Below, piece by piece: positions 1 through 9,882 of a stretch of DNA of 25,173 nucleotides (its first letter is position 1; each line of letters begins with the position of its first letter). The notes under the pieces were generated by a model that searched no databases, had not been told where the DNA came from, and was given only the letters and a program-made list of their open reading frames with translations. The position numbers and the translations under genes are program-made. The stretch comes from Chara braunii (taxonomy: Eukaryota; Streptophyta; Charophyceae; Charales; Characeae): NCBI GenBank assembly GCA_003427395.1, contig BFEA01000626.1, forward strand, positions 27,060 to 52,232, in the 5' to 3' direction.

Positions 1-690
1 TGCAGATGGACTCCCGACGACACTCGACACCCACCCACCCGAAAACCGGGGTCGACCCCCCCCTCCAAGACCGCATACGGACGTACGAAAGTCCGTACGG
101 GCCCCCGGGTCCCCGTACGTACGACCCATATACGTACGGGCGTATACACAGATGCCTGGAGCCTGGGTACCGCGCTCGCGACGGTTGAGCTGCGTTTGAG
201 GTATGGAATAAAAGTCTACCGAAAGTATCAGCGGAGGGACCACATTGAGGAAGGTCGGTGAGGAGATGACCGGTCTGTGTATGAGATTGCTTGAACTTCT
301 TTTTTTTGTATTCCCCCTCTGTAAAGATTGGCTGAGGTCTGAGCTGTTGGACGGGGCAATGATTCTAGTCTATTCCCACCTCCCTGCCTAAGTCTACATG
401 AGTGAGAGATGATTGAAAGGAAGGAGGATCGAGGTCAGTTGGAATGAAACCAAAAAAAGGAATGTAGGATATGATGATCGACCGGAGGTGCTTTGGGAAG
501 GTGGCACTTAGGAATGGGGAGGTAGAGTAGGAAGACCTGGATGAGGGGTCTGAAATAATTCTCATCTAGGAAGTAGGTTGACCTGACCGGAGGGTTCATT
601 CGGTGCTCTCTTATGGAAACAGGAATCGGGTGCTGGGAAAACAAGATGGTGCGGTGACTGTCGTCTCCAATCTATTCCAACGACCCGCAA
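1..690. other. leader-like non-coding stretch with CGTACG palindrome cluster
   Basis: I see no convincing protein here; the short open frames lack recognisable domains. Bases 82-138 hold five CGTACG hexamers (82-87, 94-99, 114-119, 118-123, 133-138). CGTACGGG at 94-101 can pair with CCCGTACG at 112-119 around a C/G-rich loop containing CCCGGG. An AATAAA-like word lies near 207-212, followed by a weakly PBS-like TATCAGCGGAG at 226-236. This could be the end of an older element's 5' LTR, but I found no matching copy elsewhere in the window. From about 240 onward the + strand becomes purine-rich, as in the coding region that follows. Confidence 0.4.
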
Positions 691-1449
691 ATGACGGTAG
701 ATGTAAAGGATGGGGTATCGGTCGTCCTCCCGGAAGAAGGAACATGGACAGACCTAGAGCCAACCTACCAAACTGTAATGGTGGACAAGGAGGACACGTT
801 CCTCTTGATAGAGACGATATGGACTAAGGTCAGTCTGACAAGATTATCGCCAAGCTTGATGGATTTGGAATTCCGATGGACAGTGCAAGCCCGAGAGTGG
901 GTCTAATTGTCGCAGGATGGGAAAAATGCTATGGTCGTGGACTTGGTACTAGGGACCGCGCCGGACAAATTGTTTAGGAAGGCAGAAAGGGAGATTGTAT
1001 GGGTCGCCTATCAGCGGGCTGAGATGGAAATGGAAAGGGTAGATGTGTGAGTAGAACTCGGGGATAGGGGGAATGTGAGACGACCTGTTAGAACAATGAG
1101 ATGTGTGCTACCTCGTTTTCTGGTGGACACGATCTTTGGAACTCGGAGTATGTTGGTATAGATATGCCAGTCCATGACAAACCTCGGGTTGTACCAATGC
1201 GCCAGGCAGGACTTCTTCCGGCTGTCGGTGGAAATGAGGCCTTTTGAAGGAAATTGGGAGAGGGAACTAGCAGAGATGTTGAATTGCCTCAGCATAGACA
1301 ATGTCTATGTCCCTAGCCCGGTACATTGGGGGATAGTTTACAGGAATGTGGCCGTAGGGGAGACCTTCCTAGAAGGGGTGAGAGAATTGTTCTACGACGA
1401 AGAAGATGACCTCGGTGATGATGGTGAGGGGGATGAGATACAAGACTGA
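691..1449 (+). pseudogene. tandem family copy A, unrecognised protein, three in-frame stops
   Basis: This is the first of four related tandem frames. A single frame runs from the ATG at 691 to the stop ending at 1449 with no frameshift, broken by TAA at 904-906, TGA at 1048-1050 and TAG at 1159-1161. Similarity to copy D is clear in the N half (ETIWTKV against ECLWTRM) and in the middle (RCVLPRFLVDTIFG against RCQVPRLMIDLIFG). The C half has the family block: FF or YY, then about seven residues to a Pro-Phe pair, then W-x-x-I, and finally GETFLEGVRELF before an acidic tail. No catalytic motif, signal peptide or membrane segment is visible. I do not recognise the family. The true start is uncertain, because the stretch just upstream in this frame also has a stop. 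Confidence 0.7.
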
Positions 1450-1510
1450 GAATTCTGAGGAGTAAAACTTATCTAGGGGAAGTAAGTGGTCGACGCTGTG
1501 TTGGAAAGAA

Positions 1511-2270
1511 ATGATGGCTAGAGAGCTTTTGCTGATGGAATGCACTTTCAAAGGATGGGAGCCACGGCGACTCAGAGGGGGGTTAAAACTGCCTATACCA
1601 ACGAAAAACGAATGGAGACGAACCACGTGCGGCTGGGTTGGATTTGAAGTTGCCCCAGAACTATCGTACGTCTGGATAGAACAGATCTGGAACCCAATAA
1701 GGGAAGGGGAAGGATGGGACGAGATAGTGGAAGGCAGAGTGGAATCGGTTGGAATGATCGTTCTTTCCGATAAGGGGTGGCATTTATTTTGCAGTACGTT
1801 AGCGGCGGGACATGATCCGATGTGGCTTATGGAAAATGCAGAGGCAAGGACAAGAAAGGAAGGCGAGAGGTTCACTAACGAAGGGTGGGATGAAGTCAGT
1901 AAAAAGGGTCGTGATGGGAGGATGGAAGGAACTCAAGCCTCCCAGCTTGCGAACAACCGCTTGGGTGCCAGAGTTTATGGCCGATTGGTTTGGGGGTTTT
2001 GACCACATTTTAAACGTGGTCGATTCCATGGAATGGACACATATAGAGTGTGCCTGGTTGACTGAAGAATTTTATAGGACCTCGTTGAAGTACAGACCCT
2101 TCTACGACAATAGAGCCTGGGAGGTTCTCATCATCTTGAGAATAGGTAAGTATGATCGCCTAGAGGTAGACGCGGAGACCTGGGACGTCATAATTAGCCG
2201 GGAGGCGGCGATCGCTCCGTCCTGTGTGGATGATGTTTTTAAACTATTTGAACTAATATGGTTCGACTAA
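1511..2270 (+). pseudogene. tandem family copy B, frameshifted
   Basis: This second family member starts at the ATG-ATG at 1511, 61 bases after copy A ends. Its first part reads in one frame to about 1900 and aligns with copy C: GWEP near the start, PIPTKNE against SMPTRNE, YVWIEQIW against YQVTEVEW, and LSDKGWHLF against LSKDGWCTF. Homology then continues one base along in another frame, from RVVMGG (about 1905) to the stop at 2268-2270, with EFYRTSLKYRPF and a C-terminal WDVIISRE...VDDVFKLFE block. The simplest reading is a one-base insertion near the A5 run at 1901-1905. Apart from that shift no stop interrupts the homologous path. Function is unknown; it is called a pseudogene because of the shift. 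Confidence 0.7.
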
Positions 2271-2466
2271 AAGACCGGAAGGTCGGAAGCCATGAGGAAA
2301 TCAAAGGGTGGGGGATGCATGTAAACTAGGGGGTAACATAGGGTAGGGAGCATGTACATTAGTTTAGCAGGGCGTGCAAAGAGATTAAAACGGGGAGAGG
2401 CATCCGACTACCGTGGGCACAGTTGTTGATCGCAGGTAAGGAAGCAAGACAAGAAGGGCAGTACGA

Positions 2467-3243
2467 ATGGCCCGAAGGAGGACGTTCCTTGAAGACCGGC
2501 CACTCGGGATCGAGCCGCTGAGAGAACGGGACGGCAGCATAGGAATCAGCATGCCCACCCGAAACGAAGTCTGGAATCCTATAGTGGACTGGGTCAGAAT
2601 CGAACTTTCGAAAAATATGGTGTACCAGGTAACCGAAGTAGAATGGCATGCGGAAGGAGAGCAGGGCGATTGGAATCCTGATCCGCGAGGGCACGTACGC
2701 ACGAGGGGGCGGCTGTACCTATCAAAGGACGGGTGGTGCACCTTCGGGGTCAGGTTAGCATCAAGGGAAGACCCGCTGAGCATGTTCGGGGACGCATGGC
2801 AGCTGGTATGGCGGACAGGGTTGGAGTTCGCCGACCCTCAGCATGACGAAGGAACGACGGATCTAAGAGTGGCCATGGTGGAGACCTTTACTCTACCTAG
2901 TGTAAACGTACGAACGAGGCCGCCGCCCTTTATACTGCAAAGGATGGATGACGAGGCGCACGTCAGACAGGCAGTAGCGACCCTTGCCGAACTAACTTTC
3001 GAAGAAGCAATGACTTACAGGGAATATTACCGAATCTTTTTAGAAATGGGGCCGTTCGACAACAGGGAGAGGTATGAAGTACTACACATACTACACGCAG
3101 CTTTGACGACAAAGCCAAGGGTCCCACTAATCAACGACCATGTCCTGTGGGGCGTCATCCGGCGGGAAGTAGGTCGGGGCCCGACTTACCTAGACGATCT
3201 GTACCGACTGTACGAGCAGCCAGAGGAAGATGTTGTCCCCTGA
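2467..3243 (+). CDS. tandem family copy C, intact 258-residue protein of unknown function
   Basis: This is the only fully open member of the array: ATG at 2467, TGA at 3241-3243, 258 codons. Visible parts, by residue: a basic start (MARRRTF); about 20-60 with a PTRNE motif and VEW; about 75-110 with the family motif LYLSKDGWCTFGV; a central RVAMVETF region near 137-145; a C-terminal block from about 180 with EYYRIFLEMGPFDN, then W-x-V-I-RREV, and TYLDDLYRLYEQ running into an acidic end. There is no zinc-binding, protease, polymerase or membrane signature. It lies 196 bases after copy B and 144 before copy D, without introns, closer than usual for separate plant genes. The frame has stayed open while its three neighbours are broken, which may mean selection, a more recent origin, or chance. 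I do not recognise the family. Confidence 0.6.
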   Translation: MARRRTFLEDRPLGIEPLRERDGSIGISMPTRNEVWNPIVDWVRIELSKNMVYQVTEVEWHAEGEQGDWNPDPRGHVRTRGRLYLSKDGWCTFGVRLASREDPLSMFGDAWQLVWRTGLEFADPQHDEGTTDLRVAMVETFTLPSVNVRTRPPPFILQRMDDEAHVRQAVATLAELTFEEAMTYREYYRIFLEMGPFDNRERYEVLHILHAALTTKPRVPLINDHVLWGVIRREVGRGPTYLDDLYRLYEQPEEDVVP

Positions 3244-3387
3244 AAGATGAACTAAGAATGGAAGAGTAGTAGGGGCTCGAGAATTAGAATGGGGGCATAA
3301 AAGGGAAAGGAGGCAGTAGTTGGACAGTTGTTGAAGAGGGACTGTAATCCTCTTTGTTTGGGCTATGCAGGAGATCATCAATCGACG

Positions 3388-4305
3388 ATGGCCGTAAGAT
3401 GCGTTCGGACAGCACGCCAGCCCCGGTACCCTGGCCCGCCCTGGAATAACGGTAGGGGGTGGGAAGTGTCCCTTCCGTCAAGTTTCGAAGTCCGGGGAAT
3501 CGACGTAGAATGGCGGGCCGTGACCTTGGGGAGAGACAACGCCTTCGTAATGGTGGAATGTTTGTGGACCAGGATGCGGTTTAACCGAGGGTCTAGGAAT
3601 GACCTATACTCCAATTTGGAAGTAACCGGGACCTTGTACCTACCCGAAGTTGGATGGCATTCGCTGGGGGTAGGAATAGCACAAGGTCACGAGCTAGCCC
3701 CAGTCTTTCGAAGGGCCGCACAGGTGTTGACACGGATAGGTCAATCGATCAGGGGCAGGAGGAACGTGGGCTTACGAACCAGGGTGGAAGTGGGGAGCTG
3801 GCGGGAGTTCAATGTACCGGCAACCCCGCTAAGATGTCAGGTCCCCCGACTCATGATAGACCTCATCTTTGGGAGCCTCCCTAGGGCGCAGGATCTGCCA
3901 GACTCGGTGATAGTCTAGATAGATCACTTCCCACCTCAAGCCATCGACATGTTTTATGACATCTCCGTGGAGCACGGGCCGTTCTGGGGGAACTAGGCCC
4001 ATGAGCTACTGGAGGTTATCAATATTCTGATATTCGGGTTGCCGCGGCTAGCCTATGCAAAATACGAGCACATAATTCGGAGAGAAATTGAGATAGGAGA
4101 GAGTTATCTAGTAGGGGTGGCTCAACTGTTCGAACTGAACCAAAAGGGCCACGGGGACAAGAGCAAGACTAGCGCCAGGGAGCGAGCCAGTATGGCGAAT
4201 AAAATATACTCTATTATACATAGGGGCTCACCGATGAAAATGGGAAAGGACCGTCAGAGCCAGACAGTCAAAACACGCCGCTGCAAAACAGGGAAGGGAC
4301 GGTAA
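3388..4305 (+). pseudogene. tandem family copy D, two in-frame stops, basic C-terminal tail
   Basis: This is the fourth family member. The ATG at 3388 is the first in the frame with family-like sequence after it. One frame continues to 4305, interrupted by TAG at 3916-3918 and TAG at 3994-3996. The N half holds GWEVSLP, VECLWTRM and LYLPEVGWHSLGVGIAQGHE. The middle holds LRCQVPRLMIDLIFG, very close to copy A. After the first stop come MFYDISVEHGPF, the second stop at a position where copy A has Trp, then HIIRREIEIGESYLVGVAQLFE. A tail of about 50 residues rich in Lys, Arg and Ser follows, absent from the other copies; it may be an extension read after loss of the original stop. Function is unknown. 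Confidence 0.68.
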
Positions 4306-4885
4306 AAGCACGAAGTCTGGAAAGTAGGGAGGGGGCACACTCGGCCAAGGCAGGTCGACCATAGCAAATGTGAACCTTACCTAACCACGCGCGCCGAAGT
4401 ATGGACATTACTGAATAACCGAACGAAGGCTCGATCCCTGAGAAAAACCCCCATTATTGGTGCGCTTGCGCCGATCGGGAAGTAATAGTAGCCAATCTCG
4501 CATTCTGTATAAACCCATGAGGGAATAGATCCATGATAGTCGCCATAACCAGAAAGGTTGAGAACCCCCCTCAAAAACGATAAAAGAAAAGTTGACCGGG
4601 GACCCTCCCTGACGGAGTGCCTAGCCGGAACTCTTGTGCGCCCAACGCTCCAAACTAGAACACTCTAAACGAGCTTGTCGAAAAAGAAACTAAGTTCTGT
4701 TCCTTAGCTCGACAGAAAAACAGGCCGGTTACATACTCTTTTCGGGAAAACAATCAGAGGACAGAAAGGGGGGGGGGCTATTTTTTTGAATAAGGTAAAC
4801 CGAAAGGACTAGGGCCTACGGAACCTAAAAGTCCCGATCTACCTGTGTCCAGGGAAATCCTCTGGTTTATGCAGATCTAGACAGG
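4306..4885. other. non-coding spacer with G10 tract and hairpin
   Basis: No supported gene lies here. A 10-base G run at 4768-4777, preceded by purines and followed shortly by a T run at 4781-4787, resembles a polypurine tract. It could mark an old element boundary or be simple sequence. At about 4675-4727 the sequence can fold: GTCGA and TCGAC are the outer arms, CTAAG and CTTAG the inner arms. The stretch separates the four-copy array from the old gag. Confidence 0.4.
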
Positions 4886-7102
4886 ATGGCAACGGAAGAT
4901 GAGACCGACAATCGTAGAAGCGAGGGAGGACCGGGCATAGGAGGCAGCGTCATACAAAGCAAAGAGGTCCAGAAGGATAGAGAATCGACAAATCCGGATG
5001 GAGCCAAGGGAACAGGAAAGAGATCTCCTCAGGAGAAAGTTCGGGAAAAGTCGGGGGAAGCAAACAAGGAACCCAGGAAACCAAGAAAGGTAGAAATAAA
5101 GAGAGATCGAACCCACAAAATTCAGATGGAGTTGTGTCAAAAAAGGTGTGAATCATGGATGCAAGGTGCAAACTAGCAGAGATAGAAAAGAGAACCGCAG
5201 AGTAAAAGGCAAGATTGATCGAAGAGATGATGATTGGAAACGAGGAAGACCCTCCGAGGGAAGGACAACATGACGAACGGAAGGTCAGCCGAGGTAGAAT
5301 CAGGCAAGGGGGGTAAGGATAGTGATAGCGGAGGAACACCTAGCAAGAGAAGGAAAGAGAGGGAGAAGTCCCCTGGAATAGACGTGGAAAAAGCTACAAA
5401 TCCGCCAACCCTCGACATCAGGGCCAACCGTCTGCCAGCCGCGCCGATAGTTATGCGGGGGTGCGCGGGACTCTGGAGCCTTAGGGAAAGGGTATTGGGA
5501 TGGTTTGATCCCGAGGGGACTGCGAAAACCAGCGAAGGACAAAGGGCCGACAAGGAGGGGCAGGAAACTAGTACAGCGGGCAAGACCAACAGCTCGGAGG
5601 GTGGCCTCGAGAAGATGGTGTCATCCCTCACAAGAGCACTAAACAAAAATCAAGGATACCTTACGAACGCTAAGAAAAAGTTAACGTTTGACGAACAAAC
5701 ATCACTGAGTTCCTAACAGACTACGAAAACCTGGCTGCATTACTGAAATGGAGTGAAGAGGAAAAGATGGATCACCTAAGACAGCATGTGTTGCTGAGCC
5801 TAGGACGAGACATAATGGTTATCGTTGTCGCGAGCAGGTCTTGGAAGGAGACCCGGGATGTGATGATGAGGAAGTATCTGGCGGCAGAAAAGATGGCAAC
5901 AAAAGCGGCATTACAAAGGAGGAACTTTGCCACATACAATGACTTCCTGAGACAATTCACCTTGGTGGCGCTAAAGATCCCCAGGGTAATGAACTGAATA
6001 ATGACCAAGTATTTCTTCAGACAATTCTCTGATTTCGATAGGGACAAGATTTTGTCAGCATACCTGCAGACGAGCAAATTCGTGAATACGAGGGATGTTG
6101 ATTTTAGTACGGTAATGGACCTTGCCGAGAAAACGGTAGTAATTGGGTCATTGGCCTTGCTTAAGGAAGGAAAAGTCATAGATTTGACCGGTAAGACAGG
6201 GGATAAGGTGAAAAGGGGGATCGAAAGCTTACATGAACGAGTGCACGGAGTTGACAATAAGATAGAAAGGGTGGAAAACGCACTGATAATTATGCAGGCA
6301 CAAGTATCCCGACCCTCCCTCCCTCCCTAAAAAGTCGTGGTCCTAGCAGGAGTGGCCAACCGGGGGTTTAATAGGAGAGACCCCGCCAACGAGCATTGCA
6401 GATACTGCATGATGGTTGACACTTTGTGCGAGCTTGCCCAAAGCTCAACCACGGTATCATGAGAAAGAGGTGCACCAGGTCACTAAAAAGGGAAATATTT
6501 GGTCCTCGGGGACAGCGAGTGAACTGGAACTCGCCTGGGGGAATGTGGCATGTCGTTATTGTTCTCAACGACCTAGACATAGCAGCAGTAGAGGCCGAAC
6601 CAGTAGCTGAAATCATTTGGGATCAGCCCCGAGGGCGCAGACTACAAGTTAACTTTATCATAGAAAGTGACGGGTGCGATAGGGTGAATGCGATTACTCA
6701 GATAGGAATGACAGGGAGAAGAGTTATCCCCGATACAGTAATGGAGGAGGTTGTTGGTGGCACCGCGGCCCAAGTGGAGCCTGAAACCGGGGAACCGGGG
6801 AACCGGAGAAAGTTTATGGAAAGTCTAGGGAAGAGGATCCTACGGATAAGGTCACCGCTGCAAAGAAAAAGTTCAGGTATCAAATCCCGATCCTAACCAT
6901 GCCGGAGATCGACGACACTCTTAGCAAGTTACTGGGAATTATGGTATCAGTATCCTTTCAGACCATGTTGCAAGCAAGCCCCAGACTGCTCAAAGGGCTT
7001 AGACAACTATTGACTCGCCGACGAGTGGAGGTAGACGAAAATCCGAAATCACAGGAAGAGGAAAAGGAGGAGGAACTTCCACAAGAAGTCGCTAACCTTT
7101 AA
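4886..7102 (+). pseudogene. gag: gag of the old Ty3/gypsy element, frameshifted
   Basis: The N part (4886 to about 5690) is charged and low in complexity, rich in Lys, Glu and Arg, with a coiled-coil-like stretch around 5155-5240. Its reading frame changes several times. A one-base loss near 5693-5694 separates it from the capsid-like region, which runs in one frame from about 5701 to 6330: EFLTDYENLAALLKW, later YFFRQFSDFDRDK, with TGA at 5995-5997. At 6403-6440 a CCHC zinc knuckle is recognisable (CRYC, then a Cys after a deletion and frame change), but the histidine spacing is destroyed. The frame continues at 6426-6896, then shifts near 6835 to KFRYQIPILT and LLKGLRQLLTRRRVEV, a conserved-looking linker before the protease. 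The product would be the structural particle protein; this copy cannot make it. Confidence 0.8.
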
Positions 7103-8016
7103 AGGATTCCTGGAGATTTGGAGGATCTAGAAAAGGTTTTCGCGGACATCCTCTTGAGCTTACCGGACCGTGAAGGAGGGGAAGTCATGTGAGCTCCACT
7201 CGGGACGAAACTTAGTTTCCATGCGCTGCCCGTAAGAAAGCTAAAAGTGCAGATCGAGACTCGTCACACAGACGCTCTAGTAGATGGAGGTGCGGAAATC
7301 ACACTTATAAGGACAAATGTCACAACAGTTACGGGTTGTTTGGTTAATAAGGAAGTAATGGGGAGCATCCAAGAGACCGGTGGTGAGATCCTGTTTTCAG
7401 GATACGTCACCAAATATGCAGTCAAGGCAGGCGTCCGAGAGTCGATCTGGTCGTTTTAACGGATGACCGTATTAGACGAGATGGACCACGACATAATCAT
7501 CGGGAGACCCTGGTGCGCCAGTGTAGAAATGATAGGGATGCATCTGCATGACGGGACGTACATGGTAGACTTAGAGGACCCCGTAAGTGACCGTGGAGAG
7601 CTCCTCCGAATCATCGGGACCGAAGGAGACCCTCCTAAGCGAAAATTGGCGACATGGTCGCCTTCGTTCGAAGATAGTGTTCGAAAGGGGGCTTTCGCTC
7701 GAATGAAGGGAATAAGAGAAAGGGTAGAAATCATGATTGAGAAGGCATTCAACAAGAAATAATGGATCAAGATGGGTCTGCCTCAGAAGAAGAGGAGACA
7801 GGAGGACGAGGCCTTAGGGGTCATGGTGGTGGAAAGGGAATCGGAGGTTGAACTTGGGGCAGTCAGCCCAAGCCGAAAGAGGTGCAGAGGGAGACATCAG
7901 AAGTCGCACTCGAAATCCCCGATTTGCTACAGCTCATCAAAACTAGCAGATATCACAGAATAGGAGTGGAAGTGATGGCGCTAGCCAAATTTGAAGAGGA
8001 AATACAGAAGGGATAA
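7103..8016 (+). pseudogene. aspartic protease and linker of the old element
   Basis: The same frame as the end of gag continues, with TAA at 7100-7102, TGA at 7190-7192, TAA at 7457-7459 and TAA at 7760-7762. The retropepsin active site is visible as ALVDGGAEITLI; most family members have Asp-Ser/Thr-Gly, so Gly in the middle is unusual and would remove the hydroxyl residue. The second hallmark, DIIIGRPW, follows about 75 residues on, as expected for a retropepsin fold. After about 7870 the homologous path moves one frame (IPDLLQLIKTSRYHRIGVE) and ends at TAA 8014-8016. In a working element this enzyme would cut the Gag-Pol polyprotein. Confidence 0.75.
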
Positions 8017-8204
8017 TGTTTGAATGGAAAGGTAATTAGTATTCAACCGCAAGTCGTGGAGACAACAGGGGCAATCCCGACCGTTTATTTTTTAGGAGAA
8101 AGATCTCGGAAGGAAGTGTTTGAAAGTACAAGCCAGTAGGGAAGAAAGCTAAACCAGTTTCAATCCTACTAGAAACATCTAAGGAGGAGGCTATGGAAAA
8201 GGAA

Positions 8205-9485
8205 GAAGAGGTTCTTTGAGTAATCGGAGAAAGGCAAGCGACGGAAGGACATCGGATACCGGATGAAGTGGCCGACACTATGAAGATAGGAATAAAGGGA
8301 TTTTTAACAGAAGAAGAAACTCTCCTGCTCAAGAGGATGTGCCAGGAGTTTCATCTGGCATTCGCCTTTAGTGATCATTAGAAGCGGCGGTTAGACGCGA
8401 AGCTAAGCCCTCCGGTGAGGATCCACACAGTAAAGCATGAGTGCTGGAATGATAAAGGGTCAACCTACGAGTTCGGGATAGCGGGAGAAGTGACGGATCT
8501 ACTTAGAGCGAAAATGAACCCCTTCGTCACAGAGCCTACTGCGTCTCCGTATGCTCGTCTTTCGAAAGCCCAACAAGACGCTGAGGTGGATCCAAGATCT
8601 GCACAAGTTGAATGTAGTGACCATCCGGGATGCCGGTTCACTACCGCAGGCCGACTTGTTGGCAGAATCCCACGTCGGTCGGAGCATTTACTCGCTGGTA
8701 GACTTATATTCAGGGTACGATCAACTCTCATTGGACGCTCGGGACAGACCATACACCACAATGCATACTCTCGTAGAACAGTTGCAGATGCAGGTAACCT
8801 TAATGGGTTTTACGAACGCAGTAACCGAAGCGTAAAGGAGGATGCTCGTTGCAGCCGGGGACATGTTCCCAGAGAAATGTGAACCCTACATCGACGACAA
8901 CCCGATCAAAGACGCCCAGGAAAAGGACGAGACGAAAGTTCGGTCGGGAATTCGAAAATTCGTATGGGACCATCTACAAGACATCAAGGACTTACTCCGC
9001 TGCTTCCTAGTATACAATATCACGGCTAGCGGACCAAAGAGTATTCTGGCAGTTCCGAAGGTGACCATATTGGGATTTCGTTGTGGGGTATATGGGAAGA
9101 AGCCGGACCCGACAAAGACCGATAAGATATCTCAATGGTCAACGCCCCTACGCACGACAACGGAGGTAAGAACATTCTTAGGCGTAGTCGACTTTTGGAG
9201 GATATTTATTAAAATTTTTGCCAAAATTGTCGAGCCTATCCGCGTCATGATCAGAGAGGGAGGAACCATGGTTTGGACTGAGGAGCAAGAGGCAGTCGTC
9301 CAAACCCTCAAGGACATACTGACATCGGAACAAGTCACCTTGGGAGCACCCTGTTTTAACGACGAAGTTGGACGATCGTTTATCCTCGAGACGGACGGAG
9401 GACCCTTGGTCGTAGGGGGCGTTCTGATACAGAAAGACGACAAAGGGAAAGAAAGGTCAATTAAGTTCGAAAGTAGAACCTGAAC
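8205..9485 (+). pseudogene. reverse transcriptase of the old element
   Basis: The start (8205 to about 8545) reads as FLTEEETLLLKRMCQEFHLAFAFSDH and ECWNDKGSTYEFGIAG, with TAG at 8380-8382. It then shifts frame at about 8545, with a few codons lost before VFRKPNKTLRWIQDLHKLN (the fingers region). Motif A is SLVDLYSGYDQ, with Asp at 8701-8703 intact. Motif B is LMGFTNAV. A TAA interrupts at 8833-8835. Motif C is YIDD at 8887-8898, both Asp intact. The connection region contains ASGPKS, VTILGFRCGVYG and VRTFLGVVDFWRIF, followed by the RNase H entry LETDGGPLVVGGVL. The TGA at 9481-9483 ends this frame. The catalytic core residues survive, but frame breaks stop it being made. Confidence 0.85.
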
Positions 9486-9882
9486 TCTGCAGAACGACGA
9501 GACTCCCGGTTCAAAAAGGAAGTCCTAGCCGTTCTACATTGCGTCAAGACCTTTCAAGCCTACCTATTCGGGAGGTGTTTTATCCTAAGGATCGATCCGA
9601 CCAATGTCGCAGGGGCTTTGAAAAATTACAAGCCTATATGGGCTAAGTTGGGTTTGCATCACACCCGAAGGGGTGGAGGATGCAGAACCCATCGACACAT
9701 TTCTTTAATACAAAGGAGGAGCCCTTGTGGTGGATAACGAAATGATGAGCGCAGTATGTGCGTCGGGGGAGTTGTTGATTTAGACTTTGGAAAAAGGGTC
9801 ATCTGCCGTAGTTGCGGAGCTTAGGGAACGGTCAGTCACCACACGAAGACACAAAGAGGAGAAGGATTCGTGAGGAGCGATA
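9486..9882 (+). pseudogene. RNase H remnant of the old element, internally deleted
   Basis: From 9504 the RNase H path is in a new frame: SRFKKEVLAVLHCVKTFQAY and FILRIDPTNVAGALKNYKPI. The text then jumps at about 9635-9655 straight to VCITPEGVEDAEPIDTFL in another frame. The usual segment ending in the ADGLSR-type motif, about 25-30 residues with a catalytic Asp, is missing. The remainder (ALVVDNEMMSAVCASGELLI) runs to a TAG at 9781-9783 and peters out. The enzyme would degrade the RNA strand of the hybrid during reverse transcription; this copy is inactive. Confidence 0.7.

Noticed and set aside
226-236. PBS-like TATCAGCGGAG after a possible LTR end
   Set aside because: It lacks the TGG start, and no matching 3' LTR was found, so an element start here is not supported.
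1369-1875. Long minus-strand open frame opposite copies A and B
   Set aside because: It spans the gap between two + strand family copies and shares no motif with them; it is a shadow of the purine-rich + strand.
691-4305. Stop-codon reassignment to explain in-frame TAG/TGA
   Set aside because: TAA, TAG and TGA all occur, frameshifts are also present, and the stops differ between copies, so decay is the simpler explanation.
4377-4574. Minus-strand open frame of 65 codons with a protein-like look
   Set aside because: No homologous domain recognised, and no second copy or supporting context; kept as non-coding spacer.
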